A DNA stretch of 64,000 bases from Halisarca cf. caerulea. Lineage: Eukaryota; Porifera; Demospongiae; Chondrillida; Halisarcidae. Both the position numbers and the translations under genes were made by a program. This document shows positions 1 to 11,454 of the stretch, piece by piece. The notes beneath the pieces were generated by a model. That model did no database searches and had not been told where the DNA came from. It worked only from the letters and a program-made list of their open reading frames with translations. The first letter of the stretch is position 1. Every line of letters begins with the position of its first letter. Location of the stretch: NCBI GenBank assembly GCA_963170055.1, contig CAUJGJ010000444.1:4375118-4439117 (forward strand), written 5' to 3'.

Positions 1-88
1 TTGTCAAATAAGTTGTTGGTGTCAGAAATAGAAAATCGCAAATTTCTTTTGTAAGTTATTAGCAATTCTTGCAATTTCATGCTATTCT

Positions 89-125
89 TGACTTCTTATG
101 CATGATTCATGCATTAACAAAGTCA
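89..125. other. Conserved bipartite dyad of the satellite unit (first instance)
   Basis: The core at 98-114 is ATGCATGA, a central T, then TCATGCAT: 8-bp arms that are perfect reverse complements. Outside it, TGACTT (89-94) and AAGTCA (120-125) are also reverse complements, separated from the core by 3 and 5 bases. Together they could form a hairpin with an asymmetric internal loop, or a dimeric protein-binding site. The core contains TGATTCA, which resembles the bZIP (AP-1-like) half-site layout with a non-consensus centre. The same structure recurs once per 147 bp in nearly every unit. It persists as ATGCATG-TTT-CATGCAT in many units of the diverged right-hand subfamily. Binding by any protein is inference. 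Confidence 0.75.
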
Positions 126-277
126 TAAAACTTATAGCTGCGGTGATTTGACAAATAAATTCTTCGTGTCAGAAAGAGAAAATCGTGAAATTCTTTTGTA
201 AGTTATTTGCAATTCTTGCAATTTCATGCTATTCTTGACTTCTTATGCATGATTCATGCATTAACAAAGTCATAAAA

Positions 278-424
278 CTTATAGCTGCGGTGATTTGTCA
301 AATAAGTTGTTGGTGTCAGAAATAGAAAATCGCAAATTTCTTGTGTAAGTTATTTGCAATTCTTGCAATTTCATGCTATTCTTGACTTCTTATGCATGAT
401 TCATGCGTTAAGAAAGTCATAAAA
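278..424 (+). repeat. Reference 147-bp satellite unit (class A)
   Basis: A representative unit, counted as exactly 147 bp from one 'cttatagctg' to the next. In order it contains: a constant segment (cttatagctgcggtgattt); the sequence 'caaataa'; the class-defining variable stretch at about unit bases 30-65; two tandem 10-bp A/T-rich motifs (ttgcaattc, ttgcaatttc); 'atgctattcttgactt'; a 17-bp dyad; and 'aacaaagtcataaaa'. Two CpG sites fall in 'gcggtg' and 'atcgc'. The reading frames are short and broken, so the unit is non-coding. This particular copy has 'gcgttaag' after the dyad instead of the usual 'gcattaac'. Confidence 0.95.
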
Positions 425-3400
425 CTTATAGCTGCGGTGATATGATAAATAAATTGTTGGTGTCAGAAATAGAAAATCGCAAATTCCTTTTGTAAGTTAT
501 TTGCAATTCTTGCAATTTCATGCTATTCTTGACTTCTGATGCATGATTCATGCATTAACAAAGTCATAAAACTTATAGCTGCGGTGATTTTTCAAATAAA
601 TTGTCCATTAAAAAAAAAGAATCGCAAATTTTTTTTTAAGTTATTTGCAATTCTTGCAATTTCATGCTATTCTTGACTTCTTATGCATGATTCATGCATT
701 AGCAAAGTCATGAAACTTATATCTGCGGTGATTTGTAAAATAAATTGTTGTTGTCAGAAATAGAAAATCGCAAATTTCTTTTGTGAATTATTTGCAATTC
801 TCGAAATTTCATGCTATTCTTCACTTCTTATGCATGATTCATGCATTAACAAAGTCATAAAACTTATAGCTGCGGTGATTTGGCAAATAAATTGCTGGTG
901 TCAGAAATAGAAAATCGCAAATTTCTTTTGTAAGTTATTTGCAATTCTTTCAATTTCATGCTATTCTTGACTTCTTATGCATGATTCATGCATTAACAAA
1001 GTCATAAAACTTATAGGTGCGGTGATTTTTCAAATAAATTGTCCATTAAGAAAAAAAGAATCGCAAATTTTTTTCTAAGTTATTTGCAATTCTTGCAATT
1101 TCATGCTATTCTTGACTTCTTATGCATGATTCATGCATTAACAAAGTCATAAAACTTATAGCTGCGGTGATTTGTCAAATAAGTTGTTGGTGTCAGAAAG
1201 AGAAAATCGCAAATTTCTTTTCTAAGTTATTTGCAATTCTTGCAATTTCATGCTATTCTTGACTTCTTATGCATGATTCATGCATTAACAAAGTCATAAA
1301 ACTTATAGCTGCGGTGATTTGTCAAATAAATTGTCCGTTTCAGAAATAGAAAATCGCAAATTTCTTTTCTAAGTTATTTGCAATTCTTGCAATTTCATGC
1401 TATTCTTGACTTCTTATGCATGATTCATGCATTAACAAAGTCATAAAACTTATAGCTGCGGTGATTTGTCAAATAAGTTGTTGGTGTCAGAAAGAGAAAA
1501 TCGCAAATTTCTTTTCTAAGTTATTTGCAATTCTTGCAATTTCATGCTATTCTTGACTTCTTATGCATGATTCATGCATTAACAAAGTCATAAAACTTAT
1601 AGCTGCGGTGATTTGTCAAATAAATTGTCCGTTTCAGAAATAGAAAATCGCAAATTTCTTTTCTAAGTTATTTGCAATTCTTGCAATTTCATGCTATTCT
1701 TGACTTCTTATGCATGATTCATGCATTAACAAAGTCATAACACTTATAGCTGCGGTGATTTGTCAAATAAGTTGTTGGTGTCAGAAATAGAAAATCGCAA
1801 TTTCTTTTCTAAGTTATTTGCAATTCTTGCAATTTCATGCTATTCTTGACTTCTTATGCATGATTCATGCATTAACAAAGTCATAAAACTTATAGCTGCG
1901 GTGATTTGTCAAATAAATTGTTGGTGTCAGAAATAGAAAATCACAAATTTTTTTTCTAAGTTATTTGCAAATCTTGCAATTTCATGCTATTCTTGACTTC
2001 TTATGCATGATTCATGCATTAACAAAGTCATAAAACTTATAGCTGCTGTGATTTTTCAAATAAATTGTCCGTTTCAGAAATAGAAAATCGCAAATTTCTT
2101 TTCTAAGTTATTTGCAATTCTTGCAATTTCATGCTATTCTTGACTTCGTATGCATGATTCATGCATTAACAAAGTCATAAAACTTATAGCTGCTTTGATT
2201 TTTCAATTAAATTGTCCGTGTCTGAAATAGAAAATCGCAAATTTCTTTTGTAAGTTATTTGCAATTCTTGCAATTTCATGCTATTCTTGACTTCTTATGC
2301 ATGATGCATGCATTAACAAAGTCATAAAACTTATAGCTGCGGTAATTTGTCAAATAAGTTGTTGGTGTCAGAAATAGAAAATCGCAAATTTCTTTTCTAA
2401 GTTATTAGCAATTCTTGCAATTTCATGCTATTCTTGACTCCTTATGCATGATTCATGCATTAACAAAGTCATAAAACTTATAGCTGCGGTGATTTGACAA
2501 ATAAAGTCTTCGTGTCAGAAAGAGAAAATCGCAAATTTCTTTTGTGAATTATTTGCAATTCTCACAATTTCATGCTATTGTTGACTTCTTATGCATGATT
2601 CATGCATGAACAAACTCATAAAACTTATAGCTGCGGTGATTTGTCAAATGAGTTGTTGGTGTCAGAAATAGAAAATCGCAAATTTCTTTTGTAAGTTATT
2701 AGCAATTCTTGCAATTTCATGCTATTCTTGACTCCTTATGCATGATTCATGCATTAACAAAGTCATAAAACTTATAGCTGCGGTGATTTGACAAATAAAT
2801 TCTTCGTGTCAGAAAGAGAAAATCGTGAAATTCTTTTGTAAGTTATTTGAAATTCTTGAAATTTCATGCTATTCTTGACTTCTTATGCATGATTCATGCA
2901 TTAACATAGTCATAAAACTTATAGCTGCGGTGATTTGACAAATTAATTGTTGGTGTTAGAAATAGAAAATCGCAAATTTCTTTTGTAAGTTATTTGCAAT
3001 TCTTGCAATTTCATGCTATTCTTGACTTCTTATGCATGATTCATGCATTAACAAAGTCATAAAACTTATAGCTGCGGTGATTTGACAAATAAATTGTTGG
3101 TGTCAGAAATAGAAAGTCGCAAATTTCTTTTCTAAGTTATTTGCAATTCTTTCAATTTCATGCTATTCTTGACTTCTTATGCATGATTCATGCATTAACA
3201 AAGTCATAAAACTTATAGCTGCGGTGATTTGTCAAATAAGTTGTTGGTGTCAGAAATAGAAAATCACAAATTTTTTTTCTAAGTTATTTGCAATTCTTGC
3301 AATTTCATGCTATTCTTGACTTCTTATGCATGATTCATGCATTAACAAAGTCATAAAACTTATAGCTGCTTTGATTTTTCAATTAAATTGTCCGTGTCTG

Positions 3401-5286
3401 AAATAGAAAATCGCAAATTTCTTTTGTAAGTTATTTGCAATTCTTGCAATTTCATGCTATTCTTGACTTCTTATGCATGATTCATGCATTAACAAAGTCA
3501 TAAAACTTATAGCTGCGGTGATTTGTCAAATAAGTTGTTGGTGTCAGAAATAGAAAATCGCAAATTTCTTTTCTAAGTTATTTTCAATTCTTGCAATTTC
3601 ATGCTATTCTTGACTTCTTATGCATGATTCATGCATTAACAAAGTCATAAAACTTATAGCTGCGGTGATTTGTCAAATAAGTTGTTGGTGTCAGAAATAG
3701 AAAATCGCAAATTTCTTTTCTAAGTTATTAGCAATTCTTGCAATTTCATGCTATTCTTGACTCCTTATGCATGATTCATGCATTAACAAAGTCATAAAAC
3801 TTATAGCTGCGGTGATTTGACAAATAAAGTCTTCGTGTCAGAAAGAGAAAATCGCAAATTTCTTTTGTGAATTATTTGCAATTCTCGAAATTTCATGCTA
3901 TTGTTGACTTCTTATGCATGATTCATGCATGAACAAACTCATAAAACTTATAGCTGCGGTGATTTGTCAAATGAGTTGTTGGTGTCAGAAATAGAAAATC
4001 GCAAATTTCTTTTGTAAGTTATTTGCAATTCTTGCAATTTCATGCTATTCTTGACTCCTTTTGCATGATTCATGCATTAACAAAGTCATAACACTTATAG
4101 CTGCGGTGATTTGACAAATAAATTCTTCGTGTCAGAAAGAGAAAATCGTGAAATTCTTTTGTAAATTATTTGAAATTCTTGCAATTTCATGCTATTCTTG
4201 ACTTCTTATGCATGATTCATGCATTAACAAAGTCATAAAACTTATAGCTGCTTTGATTTTTAAATTAAATTGTCCGTGTCTGAAATAGAAAATCGCAAAT
4301 TTCTTTTGTAAGTTATTTGCAATTCTTGCAATTTCATGCTATTCTTGACTTCTTATGCATGATTCATGCATTAACAAAGTCATAAAACTTATAGCTGCGG
4401 TGATTTGTCAAATAAGTTGTTGGTGTCAGAAATAGAAAATCGCAAATTTCTTTTCTAAGTTATTAGCAATTCTTGCAATTTCATGCTATTCTTGACTCCT
4501 TATGCATGATTCATGCATTAACAAAGTCATAAAACTTATAGCTGCGGTGATTTGACAAATAAAGTCTTCGTGTCAGAAAGAGAAAATCGCAAATTTCTTT
4601 TGTGAATTATTTGCAATTCTCGAAATTTCATGCTATTTTTGACTTCTTATGCATGATTCATGCATGAACAAACTCATAAAACTTATAGCTGCGGTGATTT
4701 GTCAAATGAGTTGTTGGTGTCAGAAATAGAAAATCGCAAATTTCTTTTGTAAGTTATTTGCAATTCTTGCAATTTCATGCTATTCTTGACTTCTTATGCA
4801 TGATTCATGCATTAACAAAGTCATAAAACTTATAGCTGCGGTGATTTGTCAAATAGATTGTTGGTGTCAGAAATAGAAAATCGCAAATTTTTTTTCTAAG
4901 TTATTTGCAATTCTTTCAATTTCATGCTATTCTTGACTTCTTATGCATGATTCATGCATTAACAAAGTCATAAAACTTATAGCTGCGGTGATATGATAAA
5001 TAAATTGTTGGTGTCAGAAATAGAAAATCGCAAATTCCTTTTGTAAGTTATTTGCAATTCTTGCAATTTCATGCTATTCTTGACTTCTTATGCATGATTC
5101 ATGCATTAACAAAGTCATAAAACTTATAGCTGCGGTGATTTTTCAAATAAATTGTCAGTGTAAGAAATAGAAAATCGCAAATTTCTTTTCTAAGTAATTT
5201 GCAATTCTTTCAATGTCATTCTATTCTTGACTTCTTATGCATGATTCATGCATTAACAAAGTCATAAAACTTATAGCTGCGGTGAT

Positions 5287-8200
5287 TTGTCAAATAAGTT
5301 GTTGGTGTCAGAAATAGAAAATCGCAAATTTCTTTTGTAAGTTATTAGCAATTCTTGCAATTTCATGCTATTCTTGACTTCTTATGCATGATTCATGCAT
5401 TAACAAAGTCATAAAACTTATAGCTGCGGTGATTTGACAAATAAATTCTTCGTGTCAGAAAGAGAAAATCGTGAAATTCTTTTGTAAGTTATTTGCAATT
5501 CTTGCAATTTCATGCTATTCTTGACTTCTTATGCATGATTCATGCATTAACAAAGTCATAAAACTTATAGCTGCGGTGATTTGTCAAATAAGTTGTTGGT
5601 GTCAGAAATAGAAAATCGCAAATTTCTTGTGTAAGTTATTTGCAATTCTTGCAATTTCATGCTATTCTTGACTTCTTATGCATGATTCATGCGTTAAGAA
5701 AGTCATAAAACTTATAGCTGCGGTGATATGATAAATAAATTGTTGGTGTCAGAAATAGAAAATCGCAAATTCCTTTTGTAAGTTATTTGCAATTCTTGCA
5801 ATTTCATGCTATTCTTGACTTCTGATGCATGATTCATGCATTAACAAAGTCATAAAACTTATAGCTGCGGTGATTTTTCAAATAAATTGTCCATTAAAAA
5901 AAAAGAATCGCAAATTTTTTTTTAAGTTATTTGCAATTCTTGCAATTTCATGCTATTCTTGACTTCTTATGCATGATTCATGCATTAGCAAAGTCATGAA
6001 ACTTATATCTGCGGTGATTTGTAAAATAAATTGTTGTTGTCAGAAATAGAAAATCGCAAATTTCTTTTGTGAATTATTTGCAATTCTCGAAATTTCATGC
6101 TATTCTTCACTTCTTATGCATGATTCATGCATTAACAAAGTCATAAAACTTATAGCTGCGGTGATTTGGCAAATAAATTGCTGGTGTCAGAAATAGAAAA
6201 TCGCAAATTTCTTTTGTAAGTTATTTGCAATTCTTTCAATTTCATGCTATTCTTGACTTCTTATGCATGATTCATGCATTAACAAAGTCATAAAACTTAT
6301 AGGTGCGGTGATTTTTCAAATAAATTGTCCATTAAGAAAAAAAGAATCGCAAATTTTTTTCTAAGTTATTTGCAATTCTTGCAATTTCATGCTATTCTTG
6401 ACTTCTTATGCATGATTCATGCATTAACAAAGTCATAAAACTTATAGCTGCGGTGATTTGTCAAATAAGTTGTTGGTGTCAGAAAGAGAAAATCGCAAAT
6501 TTCTTTTCTAAGTTATTTGCAATTCTTGCAATTTCATGCTATTCTTGACTTCTTATGCATGATTCATGCATTAACAAAGTCATAAAACTTATAGCTGCGG
6601 TGATTTGTCAAATAAATTGTCCGTTTCAGAAATAGAAAATCGCAAATTTCTTTTCTAAGTTATTTGCAATTCTTGCAATTTCATGCTATTCTTGACTTCT
6701 TATGCATGATTCATGCATTAACAAAGTCATAAAACTTATAGCTGCGGTGATTTGTCAAATAAGTTGTTGGTGTCAGAAAGAGAAAATCGCAAATTTCTTT
6801 TCTAAGTTATTTGCAATTCTTGCAATTTCATGCTATTCTTGACTTCTTATGCATGATTCATGCATTAACAAAGTCATAAAACTTATAGCTGCGGTGATTT
6901 GTCAAATAAATTGTCCGTTTCAGAAATAGAAAATCGCAAATTTCTTTTCTAAGTTATTTGCAATTCTTGCAATTTCATGCTATTCTTGACTTCTTATGCA
7001 TGATTCATGCATTAACAAAGTCATAACACTTATAGCTGCGGTGATTTGTCAAATAAGTTGTTGGTGTCAGAAATAGAAAATCGCAATTTCTTTTCTAAGT
7101 TATTTGCAATTCTTGCAATTTCATGCTATTCTTGACTTCTTATGCATGATTCATGCATTAACAAAGTCATAAAACTTATAGCTGCGGTGATTTGTCAAAT
7201 AAATTGTTGGTGTCAGAAATAGAAAATCACAAATTTTTTTTCTAAGTTATTTGCAAATCTTGCAATTTCATGCTATTCTTGACTTCTTATGCATGATTCA
7301 TGCATTAACAAAGTCATAAAACTTATAGCTGCTGTGATTTTTCAAATAAATTGTCCGTTTCAGAAATAGAAAATCGCAAATTTCTTTTCTAAGTTATTTG
7401 CAATTCTTGCAATTTCATGCTATTCTTGACTTCGTATGCATGATTCATGCATTAACAAAGTCATAAAACTTATAGCTGCTTTGATTTTTCAATTAAATTG
7501 TCCGTGTCTGAAAGAGAAAATCGCAAATTTCTTTTGTAAGTTATTTGCAATTCTTGCAATTTCATGCTATTCTTGACTTCTTATGCATGATGCATGCATT
7601 AACAAAGTCATAAAACTTATAGCTGCGGTAATTTGTCAAATAAGTTGTTGGTGTCAGAAATAGAAAATCGCAAATTTCTTTTCTAAGTTATTAGCAATTC
7701 TTGCAATTTCATGCTATTCTTGACTCCTTATGCATTATTCATGCATTAACAAAGTCATAAAACTTATAGCTGCGGTGATTTGACAAATAAAGTCTTCGTG
7801 TCAGAAAGAGAAAATCGCAAATTTCTTTTGTGAATTATTTGCAATTCTCGAAATTTCATGCTATTGTTGACTTCTTATGCATGATTCATGCATGAACAAA
7901 CTCATAAAACTTATAGCTGCGGTGATTTGTCAAATGAGTTGTTGGTGTCAGAAATAGAAAATCGCAAATTTCTTTTGTAAGTTATTAGCAATTCTTGCAA
8001 TTTCATGCTATTCTTGACTCCTTATGCATGATTCATGCATTAACAAAGTCATAAAACTTATAGCTGCGGTGATTTGACAAATAAATTCTTCGTGTCAGAA
8101 AGAGAAAATCGCAAATTTCTTTTGTGAATTATTTGCAATTCTCGAAATTTCATGCTATTGTTGACTTCTTATGCATGATTCATGCATGAACAAACTCATA

Positions 8201-11200
8201 AAACTTATAGCTGCGGTGATTTGTCAAATGAGTTGTTGGTGTCAGAAATAGAAAATCGCAAATTTCTTTTGTAAGTTATTTGAAATTCTTGCAATTTCAT
8301 GCTATTCTTGACTCCTTATGCATGATTCATGCATTAACAAAGTCATAACACTTATAGCTGCGGTGATTTGACAAATATATTCTTCGTGTCAGAAAGAGAA
8401 AATCGTGAAATTCTTTTGTAAGTTATTTGAAATTCTTGAAATTTCATGCTATTGTTGACTTCTTATGCATGATTCATGCATTAACATAGTCATAAAACTT
8501 ATAGCTGCGGTGATTTGACAAATTAATTGTTGGTGTCAGAAATAGAAAATCGCAAATTTCTTTTGTAAGTTATTTGCAATTCTTGCAATTTCGTGCTATT
8601 CTTGACTTCTTATGCATGATTCATGCATTAACAAAGTCATAAAACTTATAGCTGCGGTGATTTGACAAATAAATTGTTGGTGTCAGAAATAGAAAATCGC
8701 AAATTTCTTTTCTAAGTTATTTGCAATTCTTTCAATTTCATGCTATTCTTGACTTCTTATGCATGATTCATGCATTAACAAAGTCATAAAACTTATAGCT
8801 GCGGTGATTTGTCAAATAAGTTGTTGGTGTCAGAAATAGAAAATCACAAATTTTTTTTCTAAGTTATTTGCAATTCTTGCAATTTCATGCTATTCTTGAC
8901 TTCTTATGCATGATTCATGCATTAACAAAGTCATAAAACTTATAGCTGCTTTGATTTTTCAATTAAATTGTCCGTGTCTGAAATAGAAAATCGCAAATTT
9001 CTTTTGTAAGTTATTTGCAATTCTTGCAATTTCATGCTATTCTTGACTTCTTATGCATGATTCATGCATTAACAAAGTCATAAAACTTATAGCTGCGGTG
9101 ATTTGTCAAATAAGTTGTTGGTGTCAGAAATAGAAAATCGCAAATTTCTTTTCTAAGTTATTTTCAATTCTTGCAATTTCATGCTATTCTTGACTTCTTA
9201 TGCATGATTCATGCATTAACAAAGTCATAAAACTTATAGCTGCGGTGATTTGTCAAATAAGTTGTTGGTGTCAGAAATAGAAAATCGCAAATTTCTTTTC
9301 TAAGTTATTAGCAATTCTTGCAATTTCGTGCTATTCTTGACTCCTTATGCATGATTCATGCATTAACAAAGTCATAAAACTTATAGCTGCGGTGATTTGA
9401 CAAATAAAGTCTTCGTGTCAGAAAGAGAAAATCGCAAATTTCTTTTGTGAATTATTTGCAATTCTCGAAATTTCATGCTATTGTTGACTTCTTATGCATG
9501 ATTCATGCATGAACAAACTCATAAAACTTATAGCTGCGGTGATTTGTCAAATGAGTTGTTGGTGTCAGAAATAGAAAATCGCAAATTTCTTTTGTAAGTT
9601 ATTTGCAATTCTTGCAATTTCATGCTATTCTTGACTCCTTTTGCATGATTCATGCATTAACAAAGTCATAACACTTATAGCTGCGGTGATTTGACAAATA
9701 AATTCTTCGTGTCAGAAAGAGAAAATCGTGAAATTCTTTTGTAAATTATTTGAAATTCTTGCAATTTCATGCTATTCTTGACTTCTTATGCATGATTCAT
9801 GCATTAACAAAGTCATAAAACTTATAGCTGCTTTGATTTTTAAATTAAATTGTCCGTGTCTGAAATAGAAAATCGCAAATTTCTTTTGTAAGTTATTTGC
9901 AATTCTTGCAATTTCATGCTATTCTTGACTTCTTATGCATGATTCATGCATTAACAAAGTCATAAAACTTATAGCTGCGGTGATTTGTCAAATAAGTTGT
10001 TGGTGTCAGAAATAGAAAATCGCAAATTTCTTTTCTAAGTTATTAGCAATTCTTGCAATTTCATGCTATTCTTGACTCCTTATGCATGATTCATGCATTA
10101 ACAAAGTCATAAAACTTATAGCTGCGGTGATTTGACAAATAAAGTCTTCGTGTCAGAAAGAGAAAATCGCAAATTTCTTTTGTGAATTATTTGCAATTCT
10201 CGAAATTTCATGCTATTTTTGACTTCTTATGCATGATTCATGCATGAACAAACTCATAAAACTTATAGCTGCGGTGATTTGTCAAATGAGTTGTTGGTGT
10301 CAGAAATAGAAAATCGCAAATTTCTTTTGTAAGTTATTTGCAATTCTTGCAATTTCATGCTATTCTTGACTTCTTATGCATGATTCATGCATTAACAAAG
10401 TCATAAAACTTATAGCTGCGGTGATTTGTCAAATAGATTGTTGGTGTCAGAAATAGAAAATCGCAAATTTTTTTTCTAAGTTATTTGCAATTCTTTCAAT
10501 TTCATGCTATTCTTGACTTCTTATGCATGATTCATGCATTAACAAAGTCATAAAACTTATAGCTGCGGTGATTTGTCAAATAAGTTGTTGGTGTCAGAAA
10601 TAGAAAATCGCAAATTTCTTTTCTAAGTTATTAGCAATTCTTGCAATTTCATGCTATTCTTGACTCCTTATGCATGATTCATGCATTAACAAAGTCATAA
10701 AACTTATAGCTGCGGTGATTTGACAAATAAAGTCTTCGTGTCAGAAAGAGAAAATCGCAAATTTCTTTTGTGAATTATTTGCAATTCTCGAAATTTCATG
10801 CTATTTTTGACTTCTTATGCATGATTCATGCATGAACAAACTCATAAAACTTATAGCTGCGGTGATTTGTCAAATGAGTTGTTGGTGTCAGAAATAGAAA
10901 ATCGCAAATTTCTTTTGTAAGTTATTTGCAATTCTTGCAATTTCATGCTATTCTTGACTTCTTATGCATGATTCATGCATTAACAAAGTCATAAAACTTA
11001 TAGCTGCGGTGATTTGTCAAATAGATTGTTGGTGTCAGAAATAGAAAATCGCAAATTTTTTTTCTAAGTTATTTGCAATTCTTTCAATTTCATGCTATTC
11101 TTGACTTCTTATGCATGATTCATGCATTAACAAAGTCATAAAACTTATAGCTGCGGTGATATGATAAATAAATTGTTGGTGTCAGAAATAGAAAATCGCA

Positions 11201-11454
11201 AATTCCTTTTGTAAGTTATTTGCAATTCTTGCAATTTCATGCTATTCTTGACTTCTTATGCATGATTCATGCATTAACAAAGTCATAAAACTTATAGCTG
11301 CGGTGATTTTTCAAATAAATTGTCAGTGTAAGAAATAGAAAATCGCAAATTTCTTTTCTAAGTAATTTGCAATTCTTTCAATGTCATTCTATTCTTGACT
11401 TCTTATGCATGATTCATGCATTAACAAAGTCATAAAACTTATAGCTGCGGTGAT
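5287..11454 (+). repeat. HOR-1 copy 2 (42 units, 6168 bp: 38 plus a 4-unit duplication)
   Basis: It starts with the same unit series as base 1, and copy 3 starts at 11455, an offset of 6168 bp. Removing an internal 588-bp (4-unit) tandem duplication leaves 5580 bp. That equals 38 units, six bases short of 38 x 147 because of the shorter class C units. The marker 'aaatagattg' occurs at 10431 and again at 11019, confirming the internal duplication. The 5580-bp period is also seen directly between the 'aaatagattg' units at 4851 and 10431. Sequence identity with copies 1 and 3 is very high by eye; most unit-specific variants are shared. Confidence 0.9.
9985..11160 (+). repeat. 588-bp (4-unit) tandem duplication inside HOR-1 copy 2
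   Basis: The series from about 9985 to 10572 is repeated at about 10573-11160, exactly 588 bp apart. It comprises a 'ttattagc' class A unit, an 'aaagtcttcg' unit, an 'aaatgagttg' unit and an 'aaatagattg' unit. The two copies look identical by eye. Copies 1 and 3 of HOR-1 have this series only once before the 'gatatgataaat' unit. The extra series is therefore a recent local event in copy 2, probably unequal exchange or replication slippage. Exact end points cannot be fixed because the flanking units are so similar. Confidence 0.85.

Larger units (their letters stand above)
1..5286 (+). repeat. HOR-1 copy 1 (36 units, 5286 bp)
   Basis: Base 1 corresponds to base 5287, where the same ordered series of unit classes begins again, including rare diagnostic units. 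These include a unit with 'gatatgataaat', a class C unit with an unusually long A run (near 600) and a unit with 'ttcacttctt' (near 810). Compared with copy 2 it lacks two units: where copy 2 has an extra 'ttgacaaataaattcttcg' and 'ttgtcaaatgagttg' pair near 8080-8370, this copy goes straight on near 2790. This explains the 294-bp difference from the canonical 5580 bp. It also has private substitutions, for example 'ctcacaatttc' near 2560 where other copies read 'ctcgaaatttc'. The copy may be cut by the window start. Confidence 0.88.

Noticed and set aside
80..130. Bacterial-type promoter (ttgact followed by A/T-rich boxes) in each unit
   Set aside because: Chance similarity in A/T-rich repeat DNA; the array is eukaryotic in character and no gene follows.
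131..277. CENP-B box in class B units (CTTCGTGTCAGAAAGAG)
   Set aside because: TTCG and the middle A fit the core pattern, but the CGGG part is missing, so it is not a recognisable box.
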